In this document: positions 45,552 through 54,322 of the stretch, in pieces
Layout: each line of letters begins with the position of its first letter
Position numbering within the stretch: the first letter of the stretch is position 1
Source of the DNA: Larsenimonas rhizosphaerae
GTDB taxonomy: Bacteria > Pseudomonadota > Gammaproteobacteria > Pseudomonadales > Halomonadaceae
Reading direction: 5' to 3'
NCBI RefSeq assembly: GCF_023700005.1
Contig: NZ_JAMLJK010000005.1
Coordinates: forward strand, 1 to 64,000
DNA: 64,000 nucleotides
Translations under genes and position numbers: made by a program
The notes under the pieces: model-generated
Database searches by the model: none
What the model was told of the DNA's origin: nothing
Seen by the model: only the letters and a program-made list of their open reading frames with translations

Positions 45552-47114
45552 TTACTTGCGTTGATCGTCAATGACCAGATGAGGCTCCAGGACCTTCTTG
45601 GCGAAGTCCTGACGCAACCAGCGGATAAGCGACCAGGTCAGAATACCCAGCACCGGGATCATGGGCAGGGCCACCACGATGGTTGACGTCTGGACGGCCT
45701 TGAGACCACCCAGCTGAATCAGGGCTACCCCGACACCCGCAATCAGGAAGGCCCAGGTCAGGCGAATGGAGCGCCTGGGCTCCTGATAGCCGGATAGTTT
45801 ACGAGACGTGACCGACGCCAGAACGTAGGCGGAGCTGTCCAGGGTAGTTGCCAGGAAGATGAAACAAAGCAGGATGAATAGCCCCGTGACCACCTGCGAG
45901 AAGGGCAGCGTATTGAGAATGGCCTCTACGGCTGCCGGTATACCGCCTTCATCGAGGATGCCTGCCACATTCAGGGCCCCACTGATCTGCAGTTCGAGCG
46001 CATAACCGCCCCAGATGGCGAAGAAGACCCAGCAACCCAGCGCACCGAATACCATTTCCGCAATGATGAGCTCACGTATGGTACGTCCTCGAGAGATACG
46101 AGCCACAAACAGACCCATCATGGGGGCGTAGGCAATCCACCAGGCCCAATAAAAGACCGTCCAGTCCTTCCAGAAGGTTGAACCGCCAACCGGATCGGTC
46201 CAGAGGCTCATTTCCACGAAGTGAGAGGTCATCTTGCCAAGACTGTTCACCCACCCTTCAATCATGAACAGCGAATCCCCGACGATGAAGGTGAATGCGA
46301 GCAGAAAGATGGCCAGCCAGACATTGATATCGGACAGGATACGAATGCCCTTCGCCAGCCCGAACCAGACACTGGCAGAGAAAATGGCGGTCCAGACCAG
46401 CAACACGCCGACATCGAGCATGAATGACGGTTCGACACCAAACAGCCCGCTGACCAGTCGAGACACCAGCGGTACCGCAAGACCCAGTGACGTACCTACA
46501 CCACCGACGATACCGAACACGACAACTGCATCAAGAATCGATCCGATCCATCCATCGGAATGACGACCCAGAACGCCTCGGGAGGCCACGGACAGCCGGA
46601 CGCCGGGGCGATTGTGGACATACATCGAATAGGCAATGGGAATGGCAGGCAGGCAATAAAATGCCCAGGGCGTGAATCCCCAGTGGAACTGACCGTAGGT
46701 AAGGGCCCATTCAGCCGCAGCATTACTTGAGGGCTCTATGTCAAAGGGCGGGCTTGTAAAGTAGTAAATGGGCTCGACCCATGCCCAGTTGACGATCGCA
46801 ATACCGATGCCACCGGCAAAGATCATCGCCACCCAGCTGAAATACGAAAACTCAGGCGTGTCATCCGGCCCACCCAGACGCACATTGCCATACCGGCTGA
46901 ACGCCAGCCCGACAAGAAATAGAACGACACTCAGCCCGGCGATCATGTAAAGCCAGCCGAATTTTCCGGTAGCAAATGCGAAGGCCGTATTGACCAGAGC
47001 AGTCCCCGATTCCGGGAACATGATCAGCGGGACTACCAGCCCCACAATAACCAGGACAGAGGGTATAAAGACCCTCAAGTCGAGGCTGTCATCCGATGTT
47101 GTTGGTGTGCTCAT
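45552..47114 (-). CDS. dddT: BCCT-family transporter, probable DMSP importer DddT
   Basis: A 520-residue betaine-carnitine-choline transporter with twelve transmembrane helices. The BCCT core motif is clear: AGGIGIAIVNWAWVEPIYYF, later FYWAWWIAYAPMMGLFVARIS with the Trp-rich substrate box. Family members carry quaternary-ammonium or sulfonium zwitterions with Na+ or H+. Its location directly upstream of dddD on the same strand points to DMSP as substrate, though glycine betaine is chemically similar and may also be carried. ATG 47114. A 69-bp gap separates it from acuK. Confidence 0.87.
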   Translation of the reverse strand: MSTPTTSDDSLDLRVFIPSVLVIVGLVVPLIMFPESGTALVNTAFAFATGKFGWLYMIAGLSVVLFLVGLAFSRYGNVRLGGPDDTPEFSYFSWVAMIFAGGIGIAIVNWAWVEPIYYFTSPPFDIEPSSNAAAEWALTYGQFHWGFTPWAFYCLPAIPIAYSMYVHNRPGVRLSVASRGVLGRHSDGWIGSILDAVVVFGIVGGVGTSLGLAVPLVSRLVSGLFGVEPSFMLDVGVLLVWTAIFSASVWFGLAKGIRILSDINVWLAIFLLAFTFIVGDSLFMIEGWVNSLGKMTSHFVEMSLWTDPVGGSTFWKDWTVFYWAWWIAYAPMMGLFVARISRGRTIRELIIAEMVFGALGCWVFFAIWGGYALELQISGALNVAGILDEGGIPAAVEAILNTLPFSQVVTGLFILLCFIFLATTLDSSAYVLASVTSRKLSGYQEPRRSIRLTWAFLIAGVGVALIQLGGLKAVQTSTIVVALPMIPVLGILTWSLIRWLRQDFAKKVLEPHLVIDDQRK

Positions 47115-47183
47115 TGGGTAACCCTATTAGTTATTGAACTTTTTCTTTCAGGTTTAAGCGGTGGAAACTACAAGCGCCTTTAT

Positions 47184-48029
47184 CTAGCGATGGCGAAAAA
47201 CCGGCGCGCGCTTCTTGACGAAAGCGCTCATGCCCTCCTTCTGCCCCTCGGTGGCGAACGCCGCCTGAAACAGCAGACGCTCCTGACGCAACCCCTCGGC
47301 AAGGGGCGTCTCGAAGGCCGCATTGACGGCTACCTTGGCCATCTTCACGGCCGGTGCGTTATAGCCGGCAATGGTATGGGCTGCCTCGAGCGCGTGTTGC
47401 ATCAGCTCCTCTTTCGGTACCACCCGGGCAACCAGACCGATTTCCTTCGCTTCCCGGGCACCGATATTGCGACCGGTCAGTACCAGATCCATCGTCATCG
47501 CCTTGCCGATCGAACGGGCCAGGCGCTGCGAGCCGCCAATGCCAGGCAAGATGCCCAGCTTGATTTCCGGCTGACCGAACTGAGCGTCATCCGAGGCGAT
47601 GATCAGGTCACACAACAAGGCGAGCTCACACCCGCCACCAAGCGCAAACCCGCCGACCGCGGCAATGATCGGCTTTGAAATCTGACGCACCTGATCCCAG
47701 GGCGAAAGAAAGTCATCCATGTAAAAGTCGGTGAAGGGCTTCTCGGCCATCTCCTCGATATCCGCACCGGCCGCGAAGGCTCTCGGACTGCCGGTGATCA
47801 CGATTGCACCAATATCCGGATCAGCGTCCATATCACGCAGCACGGCAAGTGTTTCCTCGGCCAGTTGCCGATTGAGCGCATTCAGATTCCGTGGACGATT
47901 CAGGATGATGAGCCCGACCCGCTCGCGCCGCTCAACGATGATCATCTCCGGGCCGGTATCGGCCTGCGCATCAGAAGAAGGGGACTCGTCGGGTTTCGAT
48001 TGTGGCTGGCGTTCCGCTGTCTTGTTCAT
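47184..48029 (-). CDS. acuK: Enoyl-CoA hydratase family protein, probable acryloyl-CoA hydratase AcuK
   Basis: A 281-residue crotonase-fold enzyme. It has the oxyanion-hole segments ITGSPRAFAAGADIEEM and GGFALGGGCELALLCD, plus the two catalytic Glu positions in the region FGQPEIKLGILPGIGG. An unusual hydrophilic N-terminal leader of about 25 residues (KTAERQPQSKPDESPSSDAQ) precedes the fold. In the ddd setting it should hydrate acryloyl-CoA to 3-hydroxypropionyl-CoA, as described for AcuK of Halomonas HTNK1. ATG 48029 is preceded by GGGAG; ATG 47945 would remove the leader. A 174-bp gap to acuN contains no gene. Confidence 0.85.
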   Translation of the reverse strand: MNKTAERQPQSKPDESPSSDAQADTGPEMIIVERRERVGLIILNRPRNLNALNRQLAEETLAVLRDMDADPDIGAIVITGSPRAFAAGADIEEMAEKPFTDFYMDDFLSPWDQVRQISKPIIAAVGGFALGGGCELALLCDLIIASDDAQFGQPEIKLGILPGIGGSQRLARSIGKAMTMDLVLTGRNIGAREAKEIGLVARVVPKEELMQHALEAAHTIAGYNAPAVKMAKVAVNAAFETPLAEGLRQERLLFQAAFATEGQKEGMSAFVKKRAPVFRHR

Positions 48030-48203
48030 CTTCCAACTCCCGTTTATTCCTGGTAACCCACTGATTTTTTTCAGGCAGCTCCCTGGCTCAGGCGCCCATC
48101 CGGCAGGGAGCAGACATGCCTGCTTCCATGTGAACGTGCACTGATTCTCCCTGACGCCCTCTTTCACCGACCTGAGGAATCACGCCAGATCAAAACAGGC
48201 ACG

Positions 48204-49577
48204 CTACTCGGTCGGATCGAGCTGTCGCGCAGCGGATGACGCCTGAGCCGCTGCCCCGGCCGCCCCTCCATCTGAACGTCTGGCGCCAGATTCAGGGGAT
48301 CCCGCGGGATAAAATGTTTGCCATGAGAGATCCACATCAGGCGCCTGGAACGCCGCGTCACGCTCTTCCGACGTCGTTGGCAGGTGATAGGAACGCTTGC
48401 GTGCCATCAGTTCAGCCAGAATGGCTTCTCGATGTTGTCCGAGCCCCGGTGCCCTTGAGGGAACGTGACGGTCGAAATCCTCGCGCCCGGTCATCTTGAT
48501 GGGATTACCCGCTGTCCTGAAGGGCTTGCCGGCGCTACCCTCAACCTGAACGATCATGTTGCGCGCCTGCAGTTGCGGATGATCGAACAGCTTGTCGATG
48601 GTATTGATTGGTGAACAGGGCACCCCCTCCTCGTTGAGCAGATCCACCCAATGCTGCACGGGCTGCTCCAGCAGGATCTTCTCCATTTCAGCGACCAGTT
48701 CGGGGCGATTCCGGCATCGCAGGTCGTTACTGAGGAAGCGGGGATCAAGGGCAAGTCTGGCCGCCCCGATGGCATCGGCCATCAGGAGGAACAGGGTATC
48801 GTTGCCGGCGGCGATAACGAGCTTGCCATCCTTGGAGTTGAAGCTTTCGAAGGGCGCCAGGGAGGGGTGGCTATCACCGGTCCGGTTCGGGACTTTCCCC
48901 TCAACGTCATAGCGAGCCAATGCGGTCTCCATCAATGCTGCCTGGCAATCAAGCATGCCGATATCGATGCGAGTGCCCTGAGCATCCCTGGTTCGGCTAT
49001 AAAGAGCTGCAACGATACCGACCGCAGCAAAGAGCGCCGCACTCAGATCGCCAAAGCTGGTTCCCACCCGTGAGGGCTCGCCGTCGGGCCATCCTGTCAG
49101 GCTCATGATGCCGCCCATGGCCTGCACAACCATGTCGTAACCGGGCAACTCGCTGAAGGGGCCGGTATGACCGAACCCGGAGATCGAAGAATAGATCAGA
49201 TGTGGGTGCGTCCTGGCGAGGCGCTCAGGCCCGTACCCCAGGCGATCCATCACGCCGGGCCGAAAGTTTTCCACCAGTACATCGGACTCGTCCAGCAAAC
49301 GTTCCAGCAGCTCACGATCGCGAGGCGACTTGATATCCAGAACGATGCTTTCCTTGTTCCGGTTGAAGCAGCTGAAATACGCGCTTTCGCCTTCGACGAA
49401 CGGTCCGAATTCCCGTGTATCATCACCGGTTCCGATTCTTTCGACCTTGATGACACGGGCTCCGAGATCGGCCAGCACCATGGTGCAATAGGGCCCGGCA
49501 AGCACCCGGGAAAAGTCAAGCACGGTAATCCCGTCAAGTGGACCCTTCTTGAGCTCCGTTTGCGCTGAGGTGACCAT
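48204..49577 (-). CDS. acuN: Class III CoA-transferase, probable AcuN
   Basis: A 457-residue CaiB/BaiF CoA-transferase. It has the N-terminal motif GITVLDFSRVLAGPYCTMVLADLGA and catalytic Asp177 in VGTSFGDLSAALFA. In the pathway it would load CoA onto acrylate or 3-hydroxypropionate for AcuK. The fold should end near residue 395; about 60 extra residues follow, finishing in an Ala/Ser/Gly-rich tail (GGAAGAAAQASSAARQ) that is atypical of the family. ATG 49577 follows GGGGAG; a TTG five codons earlier is less likely. It is separated from dddA by 27 bp. Confidence 0.86.
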   Translation of the reverse strand: MVTSAQTELKKGPLDGITVLDFSRVLAGPYCTMVLADLGARVIKVERIGTGDDTREFGPFVEGESAYFSCFNRNKESIVLDIKSPRDRELLERLLDESDVLVENFRPGVMDRLGYGPERLARTHPHLIYSSISGFGHTGPFSELPGYDMVVQAMGGIMSLTGWPDGEPSRVGTSFGDLSAALFAAVGIVAALYSRTRDAQGTRIDIGMLDCQAALMETALARYDVEGKVPNRTGDSHPSLAPFESFNSKDGKLVIAAGNDTLFLLMADAIGAARLALDPRFLSNDLRCRNRPELVAEMEKILLEQPVQHWVDLLNEEGVPCSPINTIDKLFDHPQLQARNMIVQVEGSAGKPFRTAGNPIKMTGREDFDRHVPSRAPGLGQHREAILAELMARKRSYHLPTTSEERDAAFQAPDVDLSWQTFYPAGSPESGARRSDGGAAGAAAQASSAARQLDPTE

Positions 49578-49604
49578 CGGTGTTCTCCCCAATTCCTGTA
49601 GAAT

Positions 49605-51269
49605 TTAGTGTGACGCCAGAATCCAGCCTGCTGCCTTCTCGGCGATCATCAACGTCGGCGAGTTGGTGTTACCGCTGGTGATGGTCGGCATGATGCTGGC
49701 ATCTACAACACGCAGGCCGGAGACGCCCCTGACTCGAAGGTGAGAATCCACCACCGCCATGGGATCATCGTCACGCCCCATTTTGGCAGTACCTACCGGA
49801 TGGAAGATGGTGGTACCGATGTCCCCGGCCAGCCGGGTAAGATCATCATCGCTTTGATACTGAACCCCTGGCTTGAACTCCTCGGGTTCATATTTGGCGA
49901 AGGCCGGCTGAGAGGCGATGTGGCGCGTGACGCGCAGCGAGTCGGCAGCCACCTGGCGATCCTCGGGCGTGCTCAGGTAATTGGGAGAGATGGCTGGTGG
50001 CTGACGAGGGTCGCGGCTCTTGATACGTACCGTGCCCCGGCTGGTCGGGTTGAGGTTGCACACACTCGCCGTGATGGCCGGGAAATCATGCAAGGGCTGT
50101 CCGAAGGCCTCGAGGCTCAGCGGCTGAACGTGATATTCGAGATTGGGTTGCTCGTAGTCCTTTGAACTTCGAGTAAAGATACATAGCTGGGACGGTGCCA
50201 TACTCATCGGCCCGGAGCGTTTCAACGCGTATTCCAGCCCGATTTTTGCCTTGCCCATCAGCGAGTTGGCCATGGTGTTGAGTGTCTTGGCGCCCTTGAC
50301 CTTGTAGATCGAACGAATCTGCAGGTGGTCCTGCAGGTTTTCGCCCACGCCGGGCAAATCCGATACCACAGGAATATCGTGCTCAGCGAGCAGCGATGCT
50401 GGTCCAATACCGGAGACCTGCAGCAGTTGTGGCGACCCAATGGCACCGGCGGAGAGCACTACCTCACGGCGGGCCGTTACCACGACCTCCTTCCCGTCAC
50501 GCTCGACCGTGGCACCAGAACAGCGGGGCTCCCCTCCCTCGTCCGATTCAAAATCGAGCTTGAGCACCTGGGTCGAGTGCCAGACCGTCAGATTATTGCG
50601 CTGCGTAACCCCCCGCAGGAATGCCTTGGAGGCATTCCACCGCCAGCCAGAGCGCTGATTGACTTCAAAAGCGTCCACCCCTTCGTTATCACCGCGATTG
50701 AAATCGCGGGTACGGGGAACGCCAGCCTCTACCGCGGCAGTGGCGAAGTCCGCCAGCACCTGCCACTTCAGGCGTTGCCTTTCGATGCGCCACTCACCAC
50801 CATGACCATGGAATTTATGGTGATCGGCATCGGCATCACCCCCGTCATCCAGACGATAATGATCTTCGTGCTTCATGAAGTCCGGCAGGCAGTTGTCCCA
50901 GCGCCATGCATCATCACCGGTCATCTCGGCCCAGCCATTATAGTCCCGGGCCTGGCCACGCAGATAAAGCATGCCATTGATGCTGGAACAGCCACCGAGG
51001 ATCTTGCCCCGCGGGTAGATCAGCGAGCGGCCATTCAGGCCGGGATCAGGCTCGGTACGGAATCGCCAGTCGGTCCGCGGGTTATTGATGCAGTACAGGT
51101 AACCCACCGGAATGTGAATCCAGTGATAATTGTCACGACCGCCAGCCTCGATCAGCAGCACCCGATTCACCGGGTTCGCACTGAGTCGATTGGCGAGCAG
51201 GCAGCCGGCGGTACCGGCGCCCACCACGATATAATCGAAGGCATGAGTAGTGTTGGTCTGATCAGCCAT
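49605..51269 (-). CDS. dddA: GMC-family FAD alcohol dehydrogenase, probable 3-hydroxypropionate dehydrogenase DddA
   Basis: A 554-residue glucose-methanol-choline oxidoreductase. It has N-terminal FAD motif YIVVGAGTAGCLLANRL, GMC signature 1 PRGKILGGCSSINGMLYLRG, signature 2 AGAIGSPQLLQVSGIG, and the C-terminal active-site His-Asn region (FHPVGTAKMG, TITSGNTNSPTLMI). It resembles choline dehydrogenase. In the ddd cluster the relative DddA oxidises 3-hydroxypropionate to malonate semialdehyde, which dddC next door would consume. The start at ATG 51269 has a modest ribosome site. A choline dehydrogenase role is the alternative, but no betB or betI is adjacent. Confidence 0.85.
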   Translation of the reverse strand: MADQTNTTHAFDYIVVGAGTAGCLLANRLSANPVNRVLLIEAGGRDNYHWIHIPVGYLYCINNPRTDWRFRTEPDPGLNGRSLIYPRGKILGGCSSINGMLYLRGQARDYNGWAEMTGDDAWRWDNCLPDFMKHEDHYRLDDGGDADADHHKFHGHGGEWRIERQRLKWQVLADFATAAVEAGVPRTRDFNRGDNEGVDAFEVNQRSGWRWNASKAFLRGVTQRNNLTVWHSTQVLKLDFESDEGGEPRCSGATVERDGKEVVVTARREVVLSAGAIGSPQLLQVSGIGPASLLAEHDIPVVSDLPGVGENLQDHLQIRSIYKVKGAKTLNTMANSLMGKAKIGLEYALKRSGPMSMAPSQLCIFTRSSKDYEQPNLEYHVQPLSLEAFGQPLHDFPAITASVCNLNPTSRGTVRIKSRDPRQPPAISPNYLSTPEDRQVAADSLRVTRHIASQPAFAKYEPEEFKPGVQYQSDDDLTRLAGDIGTTIFHPVGTAKMGRDDDPMAVVDSHLRVRGVSGLRVVDASIMPTITSGNTNSPTLMIAEKAAGWILASH

Positions 51270-51355
51270 GGCGTGCTCTCGCGGGGTATGCCGGCGCGCC
51301 TGCCCCAAAGGCGTTCGTCGCAGCCGGCATATCCGTCAGTCAGTGGAAGGAGGAA

Positions 51356-52867
51356 TTATTTGGCCGTTGGCATGGCGAACTCGGCGCCCGCATCAATGGA
51401 ATCCGACCAGCGCTGCATGATCGACTTCTGCTTGGTGTAGAAACGCACCCCTTCTTCGCCATAGGCATGGGTATCGCCGAACATCGAACGCTTCCAGCCA
51501 CCGAAGCCGTGCCAGGCCATGGGAACCGGGATCGGCACGTTGATACCCACCATGCCGACCTGAATACGCCGACCGAATTCGCGAGCCACGCTGCCGCTCT
51601 CGGTAAAGCAGCTGACGCCGTTACCGAACTCATGATCGTTGATCAGCTGAATGGCGGTGGCCACGTCCGGCACACGCACACAGGCCAGTACCGGCCCGAA
51701 GATCTCTTCCTGGTAAATGGTCATCTCGGGCGTCACATGATCGAACAGGGTACCGCCCATCCAGAAGCCCTCGGCGCATCCTTCGCCGGTAGTGGCCGTA
51801 TCGAAATCGCGACCATCGACGATCATCTCGGCGCCTTCGGCCACACCCTTCTCGATGTAACCGGTAATGCGCTGATGCGCCTGAGCAGTAACGATGGGGC
51901 CCATCTCGGCATCAAGTTCCAAGCCATTCTTGACCTTCAGATCACGCGCCCGCTCAGCCAGCCGCGGCACGATCTTGTCGGCCACGTCGCCCACCAGCAC
52001 CGCTACGCTGATCGCCATGCAGCGCTCGCCAGCGGAGCCATAAGCGGCACCAATCAAGGCGTCGACGGCCTTGTCCAGGTTGGCATCCGGCATCACGACC
52101 ATGTGGTTCTTGGCGCCACCCAATGCCTGGACGCGCTTGCCATTGCGCGCGCCGCGTTCGTAGATTGAATTGGCGATGGGCGTGGAACCGACGAAAGACA
52201 ACGCCATGACGTCAGGATGATCGATCAACGCTTCCACTGAATCCTTGTCGCCCTGGACTACGTTGAAGACGCCATCCGGCAAACCGGCCTGCTTGAGCAG
52301 ATCAGCGATCATCAGCGATGCGCTGGGATCCAGCGGGCTCGGCTTGAGTACAAAGCTGTTGCCGGCAGCGATTGCAACCGGAACCATCCACATGGGTACC
52401 ATCACCGGGAAATTGAACGGCGTAATACCTGCAACGACGCCCAGAGGCTGACGAGTTGTCCAGTTATCGATCCCTCGGCTGACCTGCTCGGTGTAGTCAC
52501 CCTTGAGCAATTGCGGAATACCACAGGAGAACTCGACGATATCAATGCCACGCGCCACTTCACCCTGGGCATCGGTAAACACCTTGCCATGCTCACGGGT
52601 GATGGCCTCGGCCAGCTCGTCCTTGTGTGTATTCAGCAGCTCGAGAAACTTGAACATTACTCGCGCCCGGCGAATCGCCGGCGTATCGGCCCAGGAAGGA
52701 AAGGCAGCCTTGGCAGCGGCCACGGCACTGTCCACGTCCGCGTCGGAGGCCAGAGCCACCCGACCGGTCACCTGGCCTGTAGCCGGGTTGGTGACGTCCT
52801 GATACCGATCGGATTCGCCTTTAGTCTTATAGCCATTGATATAATGCTCGATGCTCTCGGTCGTCAT
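51356..52867 (-). CDS. dddC: CoA-acylating (methyl)malonate-semialdehyde dehydrogenase DddC
   Basis: A 503-residue aldehyde dehydrogenase of the MmsA/IolA class. Landmarks are [42 protein letters not shown], the nucleophile Cys283 in [11 protein letters not shown], and C-terminal [17 protein letters not shown]. Such enzymes convert malonate semialdehyde with CoA and NAD to acetyl-CoA and CO2, closing the DMSP/3-hydroxypropionate route. It is the promoter-proximal gene of the catabolic run and is divergent from the LysR gene. ATG 52867 follows GAGAGGCAG. The same enzyme could also serve valine catabolism, but no valine genes are adjacent. Confidence 0.88.
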   Translation of the reverse strand: MTTESIEHYINGYKTKGESDRYQDVTNPATGQVTGRVALASDADVDSAVAAAKAAFPSWADTPAIRRARVMFKFLELLNTHKDELAEAITREHGKVFTDAQGEVARGIDIVEFSCGIPQLLKGDYTEQVSRGIDNWTTRQPLGVVAGITPFNFPVMVPMWMVPVAIAAGNSFVLKPSPLDPSASLMIADLLKQAGLPDGVFNVVQGDKDSVEALIDHPDVMALSFVGSTPIANSIYERGARNGKRVQALGGAKNHMVVMPDANLDKAVDALIGAAYGSAGERCMAISVAVLVGDVADKIVPRLAERARDLKVKNGLELDAEMGPIVTAQAHQRITGYIEKGVAEGAEMIVDGRDFDTATTGEGCAEGFWMGGTLFDHVTPEMTIYQEEIFGPVLACVRVPDVATAIQLINDHEFGNGVSCFTESGSVAREFGRRIQVGMVGINVPIPVPMAWHGFGGWKRSMFGDTHAYGEEGVRFYTKQKSIMQRWSDSIDAGAEFAMPTAK

Positions 52868-52980
52868 GTCTGCCTCTCGCTTCATGTTGCACTGCACACT
52901 GAATCGCCCGTGCTGCCGGGCCTGGTAGCCAACAACCTAACTCAAGGCCGTGTGGAATCAATTGAGAAAGCCAAAAACAC

Positions 52981-53001
52981 GATATAAGATTTACTAATAT
53001 C
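52981..53001. promoter_or_regulatory. Candidate LysR-type operator between dddC and dddR
   Basis: GATAT-N11-ATATC is an inverted repeat with the T-N11-A geometry of LysR-type regulator boxes, placed centrally in the 173-bp divergent region and 39 bp before the dddR start. A second small palindrome, TCAATTGA, lies at 52959-52966. Binding by DddR is inferred from position. Confidence 0.55.
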
Positions 53002-53040
53002 CTGTCGGTTGCCGCCGTCATCATTCCAGAGGAGATAGCC

Positions 53041-53946
53041 ATGCATGATCTGAAGGCCCTGCGCGCGTTTGTGGCCGTGGCCCACCAGGGCAGCGTGTCT
53101 CGGGCTGCCGAAGCGCTGCACCTGACTCAGCCGGCGGTCAGCCTCAAACTCAAGCAGTTGCAGGAAACCCTGAACCTCACGCTGTTCCAGCGCCATGCCC
53201 AGGGCCTCACGCTGACGTCCGACGGTCACGCCCTGCTTCCCTCTGCGGAAGCAGCGCTGGCGTCACTGCAGGCCTTCAAGATCAGCGCTCAGTCAATGCA
53301 TCACACGCTACGCGGACGACTGCGCATCGGCACCATCGTGGATCCGGAATTCATTCGTCTGGGTGCCCTGCTGCACCGACTGGTACAGCGAATCCCCCAG
53401 GTAGAAACGGAATTGCATCACGGCACCAGCGGTTTTGTGCTCGACTCATTGCTGCGACGCGAACTGGATGTCGGCTTTTATCTGGAATCACCGGGCCAGA
53501 TGCCGAACACAGGGGAAGGAGCACCGGTGGTGGAGATGATCGAGCTGACGCATTTCGACTACAACGTCATCGCGCCGGCCGGCTGGTCAACACGCCTGAC
53601 ACGAACCGACTGGCCTTCCCTGGCCGCCCTGCCCTGGATCGTGACCCCGCCCCGTTCCGTTCATTACAGGCTACTGACGCAACGAATGCTGGCACACGGC
53701 CTCACGCCGAATCGCGTGGCTCAGGTCGATCAGGAACCCTGCATGATTGATCTGGTACGGGCAGGTGTCGGTCTGGCTCTGGCGCGTGATTCCAATGCCC
53801 TGCAGGAACGCCAGGAACGGGGCCTCGTCATTGCCAAGGGGATTAGCCTGCCCTGTGCACTGAGTTTCGTATGGCTCAAGGAGCGACGCGATGAGCCGGT
53901 TATCGCTGCCACACGCGGCGTGCTGGGCGATATCTGGTCATCGTGA
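53041..53946 (+). CDS. dddR: LysR-type regulator of the DMSP operon (DddR)
   Basis: A 301-residue LysR-type regulator. The N-terminal winged HTH (LKALRAFVAVAHQGSVSRAAEALHLTQPAVSLKLKQLQE) precedes the effector domain (about 90-295) with the usual two-lobe pattern. It is divergent from dddC-dddA-acuN-acuK-dddT-dddD, the typical LysR arrangement, and a LysR-box candidate sits between. The effector is probably a DMSP-derived metabolite such as 3-hydroxypropionate. AGGAG precedes ATG 53041. The regulator-operon pairing is inferred from gene order. Confidence 0.85.
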   Translation: MHDLKALRAFVAVAHQGSVSRAAEALHLTQPAVSLKLKQLQETLNLTLFQRHAQGLTLTSDGHALLPSAEAALASLQAFKISAQSMHHTLRGRLRIGTIVDPEFIRLGALLHRLVQRIPQVETELHHGTSGFVLDSLLRRELDVGFYLESPGQMPNTGEGAPVVEMIELTHFDYNVIAPAGWSTRLTRTDWPSLAALPWIVTPPRSVHYRLLTQRMLAHGLTPNRVAQVDQEPCMIDLVRAGVGLALARDSNALQERQERGLVIAKGISLPCALSFVWLKERRDEPVIAATRGVLGDIWSS

Positions 53947-54111
53947 GCAATGTCATGACGGGATCAAGCTGGTCAACAGGCCAGTTTTCCATATCAGCAC
54001 CATTTGACGCATGAAAACAAAGAAGACGGGAGGTTTGGAAAGTGGCTTGCGAGATGCGCAGCCCATTGGAGAAAATTGATAGTGAGGGGAGAAGGATATG
54101 TATGGCCGGAA

Positions 54112-54143
54112 ACGAAAAAACCAGCCGTAAAGGCTGGTTTTCA
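54112..54143. terminator. Terminator downstream of tRNA-Ser, right flank of the ddd locus
   Basis: A 10-bp stem (54117-54126 with 54132-54141), loop GTAAA, with A6 before and T4 after. On the minus strand it ends the tRNA-Ser transcript 7 bp past the CCA. It is nearly identical to 42852-42884. Between dddR and this site (53947-54111) there is no gene; a weak CTGG/CCAG hairpin followed by TTTT at 53969-53988 may end dddR. Confidence 0.85.
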
Positions 54144-54149
54144 GATTCG

Positions 54150-54237
54150 TGGCGGAGGGGGAGGGATTCGAACCCTCGAAGCCTTGCGACTTACACACTT
54201 TCCAGGCGTGCTCCTTCGACCACTCGGACACCCCTCC
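54150..54237 (-). tRNA. tRNA-Ser (GGA anticodon)
   Basis: An 88-nt class II tRNA with encoded CCA. The acceptor arms GGAGGGG (5' end at 54237) and CCCCTCC pair fully. The anticodon loop reads CTGGAAA (anticodon GGA), the variable arm is long, and the T-loop is GGTTCGAATCC. It decodes UCC and UCU. It has its own terminator and lies at the right edge of the ddd locus, a common integration spot for accessory DNA. Confidence 0.95.
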
Positions 54238-54322
54238 GCATTGTTCGCCTGAAGCGACTCGCGTCGTTCAGAACGGCGCACATAATATCGCCCAAACTTT
54301 TAAATTGCAAGGATAAATCCTG

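Noticed and set aside
49605-52867. Choline-to-betaine operon (betA/betB) because of GMC dehydrogenase, aldehyde dehydrogenase and BCCT transporter
   Set aside because: The aldehyde dehydrogenase is of the CoA-acylating MmsA type rather than BetB, there is no betI, and dddD plus acrylate genes are in the same run.
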